Source: UBA3792 sp964426415
GTDB taxonomy: Bacteria; Bacillota; Clostridia; Christensenellales; CAG-138
DNA: 64,000 nucleotides
Assembly: GCA_964426415.1 (NCBI GenBank)
Contig: CAYRQM010000004.1
Span: 1-64,000 of the forward strand
Reading direction: 5' to 3'
This document shows, piece by piece, positions 33,980 through 43,237 of the stretch (position 1 is its first letter; the number at the start of each line of letters is the position of its first letter). Made by a program: the position numbers and the translations under genes. Below the pieces are notes generated by a model, which had not been told where the DNA came from, did not search any database, and worked only from the letters and a program-made list of their open reading frames with translations.

Positions 33980-35415
33980 TTGAAGCATTGCTTTCCGATC
34001 TGACACAGGACGAAACGGCAGCCGAAGCGCTGTCCGCGCTTTGCGTGTGCGCCAAGACTAAGCAGGGCCGCGAGGAGATCCAACAGCGGTTGGGCGATCG
34101 CGCCATCCTTACCACATTGGTGCAAAGTCCTTCGCCCAAGGTGCGCAAGAATGCGTATCGGCTCATCGGCGCACTGGAGGATGGAACGGACACGCCGCTG
34201 CTTGCGCGTGCCCTGCAGCAAGAAACCACGCTGTTTGCCGTGCCGAGCCTCATCCTTTCGTTGGGACGGCTGGGCGCTTCGGACGCGCTGCGCGCCTACA
34301 CCGTGCCCACCTCCGATTGTCCCGCCATGGACAAGCATGTGGCAGAAATTGTCATCGCCTACGACAAGGCGATGCAGCAATTCGAAACGCGGGTCAAAAC
34401 CGTCTGCACCAAATTGGACGCGCCGCGCCGCGTGCTGGCGGTGGCGCCGCACGGGTTTGCGCCGTTTCTTCTGACGGAGCTTGCCGCGCTGGGCTTTGCG
34501 GGCGAGGAATGCGGCGACGCGGTGGCGTTGGTCACCGACGACATGGAAGGGCTGTACCGCGCAAACGGCATGGTCGAAGCGCTGCTGCCCATCGCTGAGG
34601 ATGTGCCGCTTGATCCGCAGGCGATTGCAACGGCTTGCAGCCGCTGCATCGGGACAAGCTACCGCATCGAGCTGCGCGGATTCTTAAAGGAGCGCAGCCG
34701 CTTCATCGAACGGCTCAAGCAGCTTTTGGACGGGCGCAACAATCCCTCCAACTACGACTGCGAGCTGCGCATCGAGTGCCGCAACGCGAAGTGCGACCTT
34801 TATTGGAAGCTGTGGAACGTGCCCGACACGCGCTATCCTTGGCGCAAGGGAACGATCTCGGCTGCCATGCAGCCCGCGACGGCATACATGCTGGCGGCGT
34901 ACGCGCTGATCTTCGTTTCGCGCAAGCATCCCAAGGTCTTCGATCCGTTCTGCGGCAGCGGCACGCTGCTGTTCGCGGTGGAAGCGCAAGCGCCATGCGC
35001 AAGCCTTCTCGGCGTAGACAAAAGCGGCAACGCCGTCGAAACGGCGCGGGAGAACGCCCGCGCAGGCAAGAGCCGCGCCAAGTTCGTCTGCAAGGACATC
35101 CTGTCGTTCGAAGCGCGGGAAGGCGCCGACCTGCTCCTTGCCAACCTGCCCTTTGGCAACCGCGTCAGCACCCACCGCGAGAACGAGCAGCTCTATCGCC
35201 GCTTCGTGCGGCGGCTGCCCAACCTGTTGGCACAGGGCGGCGTCGCGGTGCTGTACACCGCCGATGCAAAGCTCTTGGATGCGGAATTGAGCCACCAGCC
35301 CCGCTTGGTTTTACGCGCACGGATGCGCACCGAGGCGGGCGGGCTTTCCCCTTGGATCACCGTTTTAGAAAACCGCGCCGATCCTGCGCCCCACGCGCAA
35401 TCGACACAAGCATAA
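33976..35415 (+). CDS. HEAT-repeat RNA methyltransferase (Trm14/RlmL-like)
   Basis: 479 aa from ATG 33976. The first ~130 residues are helical repeats of HEAT type (SPKVRKNAYRLIGAL). A central THUMP-adjacent region leads to a UPF0020 methyltransferase with SAM motif VFDPFCGSGTLLFAVEA and catalytic NLPFGNR (the family's N-x-PFG motif). This should make N2-methylguanosine in tRNA or 23S rRNA. It is translationally coupled to murG. The substrate RNA is unknown. Confidence 0.85.
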   Translation: MIEALLSDLTQDETAAEALSALCVCAKTKQGREEIQQRLGDRAILTTLVQSPSPKVRKNAYRLIGALEDGTDTPLLARALQQETTLFAVPSLILSLGRLGASDALRAYTVPTSDCPAMDKHVAEIVIAYDKAMQQFETRVKTVCTKLDAPRRVLAVAPHGFAPFLLTELAALGFAGEECGDAVALVTDDMEGLYRANGMVEALLPIAEDVPLDPQAIATACSRCIGTSYRIELRGFLKERSRFIERLKQLLDGRNNPSNYDCELRIECRNAKCDLYWKLWNVPDTRYPWRKGTISAAMQPATAYMLAAYALIFVSRKHPKVFDPFCGSGTLLFAVEAQAPCASLLGVDKSGNAVETARENARAGKSRAKFVCKDILSFEAREGADLLLANLPFGNRVSTHRENEQLYRRFVRRLPNLLAQGGVAVLYTADAKLLDAELSHQPRLVLRARMRTEAGGLSPWITVLENRADPAPHAQSTQA

Positions 35416-35432
35416 GATAAGGAAGGGTTCCC

Positions 35433-37391
35433 ATGAGACAGAAATATTACATCACCACCGCCATCGCGTACACGTCGGGCAAGCCCCACATCGGCAACAC
35501 CTACGAAGCCATTTTGACCGACAGCATCGCACGGTTCAAGCGCTTCCAAGGGTTTGACGTGTTCTTTCAAACGGGCACGGACGAGCATGGGCAAAAGATC
35601 GAGCTGAAAGCGAAGGAAGCGGGCGTCACCGAGCAAGCGTTCGTTGACGGCTCGGCGGGCGAAGTGCGCCGCATTTGGGACTTGATGGACACGTCCTATG
35701 ACAAGTTCATCCGCACCACCGACGCCGACCATACGCAGCAGGTGCAAAAGATTTTCAAACGGCTTTATGAGCAGGGCGACATCTACAAGGGCCATTACGA
35801 AGGCTTGTACTGCGTCCCGTGCGAGGCGTTCTACACGCCGTCGCAGCTTACGGACGGCAAGTGTCCCGACTGCGGCAGACCCGTGCAGCCCGCCAAGGAA
35901 GAAGCCTATTTCTTCAAGATGAGCAAGTATGCGAATCGGCTCATCGACTACATCAACACGCATCCCGATTTCATCACGCCGGTGGCGCGCAAAAACGAGA
36001 TGATGAACAACTTCCTGCTGCCGGGGCTGCAGGATCTTTGCGTGTCGCGCACCACGTTTTCGTGGGGCATTCCCGTCACGTTCGACCCCAAGCATGTGGT
36101 GTATGTGTGGCTGGACGCACTGGTCAACTACATCACGGGCATCGGGTACGACTGCGACGGCGCTTCCTCCGAACGCTTCCAAAACCTTTGGCCTGCCGAC
36201 TTGCACGTCATCGGCAAGGACATCATTCGGTTCCACACCATCTATTGGCCCATCTTCCTCATGGCGTTGGATTTGCCGCTGCCCAAACGCATTTTCGGTC
36301 ATCCGTGGCTGTTGAGCGGCAACGACAAAATGAGCAAGTCCAAGGGCAACGTCCTGTACGCGGACGATCTTGCCGACGTGTTCGGCGTAGACGGCGTGCG
36401 CTACTATGTCCTGCATGAAATGCCGTTCGACAACGACGGCATGATTTCGTGGGAGCTGATGACCGAACGGCTGAACGCCGACCTTGCCAACACGCTGGGC
36501 AATCTGGTCAACCGCACGGTGGCGATGTCCAACAAATACTTTGGCGGCGTGGTGACGCGCACGGGCGCAAAGGAAGCCGTAGACGACGATTTGATCGCGG
36601 TGGTGACGGCGGCAGCCGAACGGGTGACGGCACGGATGGACGCGCTGCACATCGCGGACGCGCTTTCCGAAGTGTTCACCGTGTTCCGCCGCTGCAACAA
36701 ATACATCGACGAGACCGCGCCGTGGACGCTGTTCAAGGACGAGGCGAACCGCGCACGGCTTTCCGAGGTGCTGTACAATCTGGTCGAAAGCATCAGCATC
36801 GGGCTGAACCTGCTGGCGCCGTTTTTGCCCGCGACGGCAAAGAAGGGGCTGAATCAGCTCAACGTCGCGCCGCGTGCGCTTTCCACCTTGGGCGACTTTG
36901 GCATGTACCAAAGCGGCTGCCGCGTTGCCGAAACGCCCGAAGTCCTGTTCGCACGGCTCGATCCCAAGGCCGTCCAACAGCGGGCGGACGAAATCCAACA
37001 AAAGCAGCTTGCCGCAAATGCGCCCGCAGAGCCCGTTGCGGCGCCCATCCCGCCCGTCAAGGCGGAGATCGACTTTGACACGTTCACGCAGCTGGACTTG
37101 CGGCTTGCCAAGGTGCTGGCGTGCGAGGAGGTCAAACGCTCCAAAAAGCTCTATCAGCTCACCGTGTCCATCGGCACGGAGGAGCGCACCGTGGTTTCGG
37201 GCATCAAAGCTTGGTACAAGCCGGAAGACTTGGTGGGCAAAACGGTGGTTTTGGCGGCGAATCTCAAGCCCGTCACCCTGTGCGGCGTGGAGAGCCACGG
37301 CATGATTCTGTGCGCCTCCGACCCAAGCGACCAACAGCTTGCGTTCCTCACGCCCGAAAAGCCGCTGGACGCAGGGTTTGTGGTGCGCTGA
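35433..37391 (+). CDS. metG: Methionyl-tRNA synthetase
   Basis: 652 aa. HIGH-like HIGN in KPHIGNTYEAI, zinc knuckle CVPCEAFYTPSQ...CPDCGRP, KMSKS in NDKMSKSKGN and a C-terminal EMAP/Trbp111-like tRNA-binding domain (LDLRLAKVLACEEV to the end). It charges tRNA-Met in the cytosol. It lies between an RNA methyltransferase gene and tatD, a common metG-tatD order in Firmicutes. Confidence 0.97.
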   Translation: MRQKYYITTAIAYTSGKPHIGNTYEAILTDSIARFKRFQGFDVFFQTGTDEHGQKIELKAKEAGVTEQAFVDGSAGEVRRIWDLMDTSYDKFIRTTDADHTQQVQKIFKRLYEQGDIYKGHYEGLYCVPCEAFYTPSQLTDGKCPDCGRPVQPAKEEAYFFKMSKYANRLIDYINTHPDFITPVARKNEMMNNFLLPGLQDLCVSRTTFSWGIPVTFDPKHVVYVWLDALVNYITGIGYDCDGASSERFQNLWPADLHVIGKDIIRFHTIYWPIFLMALDLPLPKRIFGHPWLLSGNDKMSKSKGNVLYADDLADVFGVDGVRYYVLHEMPFDNDGMISWELMTERLNADLANTLGNLVNRTVAMSNKYFGGVVTRTGAKEAVDDDLIAVVTAAAERVTARMDALHIADALSEVFTVFRRCNKYIDETAPWTLFKDEANRARLSEVLYNLVESISIGLNLLAPFLPATAKKGLNQLNVAPRALSTLGDFGMYQSGCRVAETPEVLFARLDPKAVQQRADEIQQKQLAANAPAEPVAAPIPPVKAEIDFDTFTQLDLRLAKVLACEEVKRSKKLYQLTVSIGTEERTVVSGIKAWYKPEDLVGKTVVLAANLKPVTLCGVESHGMILCASDPSDQQLAFLTPEKPLDAGFVVR

Positions 37392-37392
37392 A

Positions 37393-38163
37393 ATGCGGCT
37401 GTTCGATACCCACGCCCATCTGTTGGACGAACAGTTCGACGCGGATCGTGAAGCAATCCTTTTGCAGCTTCCCGCACAAGGCGTCGTCCATGTGATGGAG
37501 GCGTGCTGCGACGAGGCGGAAATCGACCGCGTGACGGCGCTGGTGGCGCGTGTGCCGTACCTGTTCGGCAGCGCCGGGGTGCATCCCCACTCCGCCGACG
37601 CGTGGAACGCGGCTTCTGCTGACCATATCGCCCGAGCGCTGCAAGCGCCGCGGATGCTTGCCATCGGCGAAATTGGGCTGGATTATCATTACGACTTTTC
37701 GCCCCGCACGGTGCAAAAGGCGTGCTTTGACGCGCAGCTTGGCTTGGCACAGCAGCTTGGCGTTCCCGTCATCATCCACGACCGCGAGGCGCACGGCGAC
37801 TGCATGGAGCTGCTGCGGCTGCACCGCGACGGGCTCAAGGGCGTCATGCACTGCTTTTCGGGCAGCTACGAGACGGGGCGCGACTGCGTGGATTTGGGGC
37901 TTTACATCGCGTTTGGCGGCGCGCTCACGTTCAAAAACGCCGTACACCTTTGGGACGCGGCGGCGCGGCTGCCGCTGGAGCGGCTTCTGATCGAAACGGA
38001 CTGCCCCTACATGACGCCCGTGCCGTTTCGCGGACAGCGCAACGACCCAACCCGCATGGCGCTGACACTGCAAAAGCTGGCAGCGCTTCGCGGCATGGAG
38101 GTCGAACCGTTGGCGGAAGTGCTTTACCAAAACAGCCTTGCCGCCTTTGGCGTCGTCGAATAG
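37393..38163 (+). CDS. tatD: TatD family metal-dependent DNase
   Basis: 256 aa from ATG 37393, two bases after metG. Metal ligands are in FDTHAHLLDEQFD, GEIGLDYHYDF, VIIHDREAHGD, MHCFSGSYE and IETDCPYMTP. The metG-tatD order is conserved in Gram-positives. It is a cytosolic hydrolase with DNase activity in studied homologues. Confidence 0.95.
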   Translation: MRLFDTHAHLLDEQFDADREAILLQLPAQGVVHVMEACCDEAEIDRVTALVARVPYLFGSAGVHPHSADAWNAASADHIARALQAPRMLAIGEIGLDYHYDFSPRTVQKACFDAQLGLAQQLGVPVIIHDREAHGDCMELLRLHRDGLKGVMHCFSGSYETGRDCVDLGLYIAFGGALTFKNAVHLWDAAARLPLERLLIETDCPYMTPVPFRGQRNDPTRMALTLQKLAALRGMEVEPLAEVLYQNSLAAFGVVE

Positions 38164-38214
38164 CGGTACTTTCACGCGATTTCGATGAAATCAACTATTT
38201 TTTCCTGTTAGCCA

Positions 38215-38242
38215 TTGCAATTTTTCATTTTTGTTGTATGAT
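38215..38242 (+). promoter_or_regulatory. Promoter of the CxxC-repeat surface protein gene
   Basis: TTGCAA (38215-38220), 16-nt spacer, TATGAT (38237-38242). GAAAGGGG precedes ATG 38280. Confidence 0.6.
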
Positions 38243-38279
38243 AACTATGTAACAGTATCATATTGAAAGGGGAACCCAA

Positions 38280-41200
38280 ATGAAAAGATTTTTTGCATTT
38301 GTCCTGACCCTCGCGCTGCTTTTGGTGACGGTCGCGCCCATCTTCGGCGGAGACGCCATCGCACAAAGCACGACGACCAAAGCCCCGTCCGGCGGGAAAT
38401 GGGAGCAGGTCGCGGATCCGACCACGCTGACCGTTTCCGACCAAGTTGCGCTGGTCTGCGCGTTAGAGAACGGCGCGGCGTACCTGCTCGGCGACGGGAA
38501 CGGCGACACGGAAGCGCCGATTGCGCTGAACTGTATCTTTGGGGACGACGCGATCGTCTCCACGGTGACCGACGCGTACATTTGGCGCGTCTCCTATGCG
38601 GACGGCGCGTTCACCCTCTACACCGATGCGACGAAGGCTGCTTGGTTGTACAACACGGATGCTTCCGACGGTCTGCGCGTGGGCACGGGCGCGAACAAAA
38701 CCTTTTCGCTTGCCGGTGGGTATCTCAAGAACGACGGCACGAGCCGATTCGTTGGCGTTGCGACGTTGGACGAGAAGTGGTGCAGCGAATCCGACACGAC
38801 CGGAACGATTGCGGGACAGACCTTCTCGTTCTACAAATGGAACTGCACCCACACATACGTCGCTGCGGTGACGACGGCAGCCACCTGCACCACGGCGGGC
38901 GTGAAAACCTATACCTGTTCAAAGTGCGGCGACACCTACACCGAAGCCATCGCGGTGCTTGGGCACGCATGGGTTTCGCAGGCAAGCGCGGACTGCATCG
39001 GCAACTACACCATCCCCGTCTGTTCTCGCTGCGGCGCCACGGGCGAAAAAACCTATGAGCCCGCCCAAGGCTACTACCGCGTCAATGCGTTTACCGCGGG
39101 AAAGAAATACATCCTTGTGGCAGACTATCAAGGCACCTACTACGCCGTCTCCGCCATCGGCTATCAAAACGATACGGGCAACGGGAGGCAGGGCGTGGTC
39201 GTTGGGCTGAAGGGCGTTGCGCTCGGCGACAGGGTGACAAGCATCGTCACAAGCGGATATTCCTATTCCGATTTGGAATGGACGGCGGCAACCGCTGCCG
39301 CAGACGCCAACTACTTCACGCTGTACAACAACGCGCACGGTGCGCGGTATCTGACGGCGGGCACGTATTTGACCGACACGGATACGGCGACGGCGACGGC
39401 GCAGGCTTGGAATTACGACAGCACGACCCTGCACTTGACCAACGCGTGGAAGACGACGTCGAATCTGTATTTCTACAAGAACGTCGGGCAATTCGATTTC
39501 CATACCGCAGGCGATTACGGCCCGTTCCTCGTGTATCTGTTCGAATATCAGGAGTCCACCGGCACGGGCATTCACACATGGAACGACGGCGAAGTGACCA
39601 CGCCTGCCACCTGCACGGCAGAAGGCGTCAAAACCTTCGTTTGCACCATTTGCGGCATCACCAAGACGGAGTCCATCCCGATGGCGGCGCACGCGATCGT
39701 CGCTTATGCGGATGTGGCAGCCACCTGCACCGCGGCGGGGCGAACGGGCGGCACATACTGCTCCGTCTGCAACACACAGCTTACCGCACCCACCATCGTT
39801 GCGGCGACAGGGCATACGTCTGCTGCGTATGCGGACGTTGCAGCCACCTGCACCGCGGCAGGGCAAACGGGCGGCACCTACTGCTCCGTCTGCGGCGAAC
39901 AGCTTACCGCACCCACCGTCGTTGCGCCGATGGGTCATACGCCTGTCGCGTATACGGACATTGCAGCCACCTGCACCACGGCAGGGCGAACGGGCGGCAC
40001 CTATTGCACCGTCTGCAGCACGCAGATCACCGCGCCCACGGTGGTCGTCGCCTTGGGACACCTCTTTGACGACGGCATCGTCACTGCGGAGGCGACCTGC
40101 ACCGCAGAAGGCGAAAAAACCTTCACCTGCACGCGCTGCGGCGAAACCAAGACCGGGCCCATCGCGGCTTTGGGGCACACGGTAGTTTCCGATGCGGCGG
40201 CTGCGGCAAACTGCACCGAAACAGGCTTGACCGAGGGCAGCCATTGCTCCGTCTGTGGCGAGATTCTTGTCGCACAAGAAATCGTTCCCGCGCTGGGGCA
40301 CGCGTTTGTGAACACCACCCTCACGGGAGCCACCTGCACCTCGGATGGCGAGCTGTCCCGCACCTGCGCACGCTGCAACAAACAAGAAACAGCCGTGATT
40401 CCCGCGACGGGACACACCGTCGTACTTGACGCGGCGGTTGCGGCAACCTGCACCACAGCAGGCGTGACCGAGGGCAGTCATTGCTCCGTTTGCGGCGCTG
40501 TTCTTGTCGAACAAGAACCCGTTGCGCCGTTTGGTCACAGCTATGTAATGGAAACCACCACGGATCCCACCTGCACCACGGCGGGCGTCGAGACGTATAC
40601 CTGTGCAAAATGCGGCGACGCCTACACCGAAGCGATTCCGGCTTTGGGGCACGATTGGCAGAGCATGGCAGGAACAAACTGCCAAGGCAGCTACACGGCA
40701 GAAGTCTGCACCCGCTGCGGCGAACAGCGCAACACGGTGTATGACGCCGTGTCCGGGTATCTTCGCGTCGCGTCCATGACGGCGGGCAATCGCTACCTGC
40801 TTGTCACAGGGTATGACGACGCGTATTACGCCATTTCGGCGCAGCCGTACAGCGGCGACAACGGCATGCGGGGCGTTCCCATCACGGTAAAAGGCGTGGC
40901 AATCGGCGACGCCGTGACGGGCATTTCCGATGCAAACTACACTTTTGCAAACCTTGACTGGACGGCAGCCGCGTCTTCCGCGACGGACGGCAGCTTCACC
41001 CTGTTCAACGGCGCGTATGCAGACCGCTATCTCACGTCCGCATCGTACCTGACCTATTTGACAACGGCGACGAGCGAAGCGCAGGCATGGCAGTACAACA
41101 ATGCCACCTTGCGCTTGACCAATGCGCTGCATCCCGCCTACAGTCTCTACTTCGCAAGGGAAATCGGTCAGTTCGACTTCTATTCCTCCGGCGATTTCGG

Positions 41201-42901
41201 GCCGCTTGACGTCTATCTGTACGAGTATCAAACGTGGGAACCCATCGTGGGCGATCACGTCTGGAATGACGGCGCCGTCACCACGGCGGCAACCTGCACC
41301 GCGGACGGCGTAAAAACCTTCACCTGCACCCTTTGCGGCGAAACCAAGACCGAAGCCATTGCAATCGATCCGACCAACCACGCTGACGTCGTCACCGATG
41401 CGGCGGTTGCGGCGACCTGCACCACGGCAGGCTTGACCGAGGGCAGTCATTGCTCCGCTTGCGGCGCGGTGCTTGTTGCGCAAGAACCCGTTGCGGCATT
41501 GGGCCACACACCCGTTGCCACTGCGGNNNNNNNNNNNNNNNNNNNNNNNNNNNNNNNNNNNNNNNNNNNNNNNNNNNNNNNNNNNNNNNNNNNNNNNNNN
41601 NNNNNNNNNNNNNNNNNNNNNNNNNNCCCGTTGCGGCATTGGGCCACACACCCGTTGCCACTGCGGCGGTTGCGGCGACCTGCACCACGGCGGGTCATAC
41701 AGGCGGCACGCACTGCTCCGTGTGCAGCGCACAGATTGCCGCGCCCACCGTCGTTGCGGCGCTCGGGCACAGCTACAACGCTGCCGTCACCACGGCGGCG
41801 ACCTGCACCACGGCGGGCGTCAAGACCTTCACATGCTCGCGCTGCGGCAATGTCTATACCGAAGCGATTGCGGCGCTCGGACACAGCTATGGCGCAGGCG
41901 TCGTGACGTTGGCGCCGACGGCGTACACGGCGGGCGTGCGGACGTACACCTGTTCCCGCTGCGGCGCCACTAAGACCGAAGCCATTCCCGCCACGGGCGA
42001 ATCGGCTGCGGGCGATTACGACTACGGCTTTACCGCGCCCACCGTTCTTGCCTCGACGATTACCGTCACGCTGAGCGGCAAAACCTACCTCAAATACGAC
42101 ATTACACTGGACCCCATCGGCAATGCGCTGGTGAGCGGCTTACAGCTGACCATCACCTACGACGCCACACGGCTCAAGGCGATTGGCACGGGCGTCGACC
42201 AAGGCGTACATCCGCTATGGTACGAAACCACCAATGCGCTCACGGGCGCGGTCGTCCGCACCAATGTGGATTGGACGCTCAACACGGGCATCACGGGCAA
42301 GGCAAAGTTTGCCATGGCAAGCACCTATGGCTGCAAATACCAAAATCCGGTGATTACGCTGTATTTCGAGCGCCTTGAAACCACCAACACCACACCCGTC
42401 GCCATCACCCTCTCCGACGCCGAGGTCACGCTGGTCAACCCCGACAATTCGCGCATCGACATGACGGGGAAGACCTACGGCGGCGTCAACGGCGCCATCC
42501 AATTTGTGGCGACGGAGGCAACACCAACGCCCACCGCTACGCCGACGCCCACGCCCACGGCAACGCCCGCTCCGTCCACAGTGGACGTCACCGCCTTGTC
42601 GTCCGCTATTCTGTACGCGCAGTCGTTTATGAGCAGCGACGAATATGCTAATTGCTCCGCTCCGCTGAAGGAAAAGTGGCAAAGCGCCTACGACGAAGCG
42701 ACGGCGGTGCTGCAAGACGCCAACCATACGCAGGATGCGTGCGATGCGGCGGCAAACCACATCAACAATCTGGCAAAAACGGGCGAATCGCTGGTCTGGC
42801 TGATTATTCTGTTCGTCCTGATCGGGGCTGCCATTGTGGCAGGCGCCGTGCTTGCAATCGTGCTGGTTGCGCGCAAGAAAAAGACGCAGCCCAAGCAATA
42901 A
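38280..42901 (+). CDS. Large CxxC-repeat surface protein (crosses assembly gap)
   Basis: The frame from 38280 enters the N gap at 41527; a frame emerging at 41627 continues to 42901. The two are one gene: joining the identical 40-bp flanks restores the frame. The protein has a signal peptide, three related ~150-residue beta modules (about residues 35-190, 263-425 and 826-987) and at least 15 CxxC repeats of TCTxxG...CxxCG...GH type. A cohesin-like domain follows (after TVTLSGKTYLKYDI), then a TPTPTATP linker, a FIVAR-like helical domain, LAKTGE, a membrane helix and a KKKTQPKQ tail. It is probably wall-anchored. The CxxC repeats may bind zinc. The ligand is unknown. Confidence 0.8.
38855..41995 (+). 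repeat. Array of at least 15 CxxC repeats
   Basis: Each ~33-39-residue unit has a TCTxxG start, a CxxC pair usually followed by G, and an (A/P)xxGH end. Units 3-5 (39700-40060) are nearly identical at DNA level, and another close pair flanks the N gap. The alternation of KTYTCSKCG-type and EGSHCSVCG-type units suggests that a two-unit block was duplicated. Confidence 0.8.
41527..41626. other. Assembly gap (100 N)
   Basis: Exactly 100 N, the usual placeholder for a gap of unknown size. The 40 bases before it (41487-41526) and after it (41627-41666) are identical, so the contig ends probably overlap or further repeat units are missing. Confidence 0.95.
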
Positions 42902-43052
42902 TCCGTTCGCACCGAATGCCGCAGCCGCGTAATACGACTGCGGCATTTTCGTGGGCGAAAAGATGGTGTAAATTCGACGCAACCGTTCGGAATATCAATA
43001 TCCGTGACGAAAGAATCATGAAATTGCTATGCATGAAAATACGTTGCGCCCC

Positions 43053-43081
43053 TTGCAATTGTGAAAAAACTGTGGTAAGAT
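43053..43081 (+). promoter_or_regulatory. Promoter of the 5'-nucleotidase surface gene
   Basis: TTGCAA (43053-43058), 17-nt spacer, TAAGAT (43076-43081). It leaves a ~150-nt leader before ATG 43238. Confidence 0.55.
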
Positions 43082-43087
43082 AACACC

Positions 43088-43237
43088 GTATACATGGGGT
43101 TTGCTATGCCAATGGCAGGTCTCGTGTAGGGGGTTGGCAAAACCGCACCGCTCCTTTGCGCCGATTCGCTTCGGCGATTCGGAGGGAGCAGAGGAGGCTG
43201 TGCAATCCCACAAAAATAACAGGAGGAATATGAACTT
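43088..43237 (+). other. Structured 5' leader
   Basis: A stem GCCAA/TTGGC (about 43109-43138) and a G/C hairpin with CGCCGA/TCGGCG inside GCTCC/GGAGC arms (about 43161-43200) precede AGGAGG at the start. No riboswitch class was recognised. The remaining sequence of 42902-43087 holds only the promoter. Confidence 0.4.

Noticed and set aside
35193..37664. 823-aa open frame on the minus strand opposite metG
   Set aside because: metG is unmistakable on the plus strand; the minus frame has no domain.
38919..41732. Long open frame on the minus strand opposite the CxxC-repeat gene
   Set aside because: It mirrors a low-complexity, GC-rich coding strand, has no start context and its translation is Arg/Cys-rich noise.
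43088..43237. Known riboswitch (c-di-GMP, purine, THF, TPP, cobalamin)
   Set aside because: None of the class core motifs that I can recognise is present.
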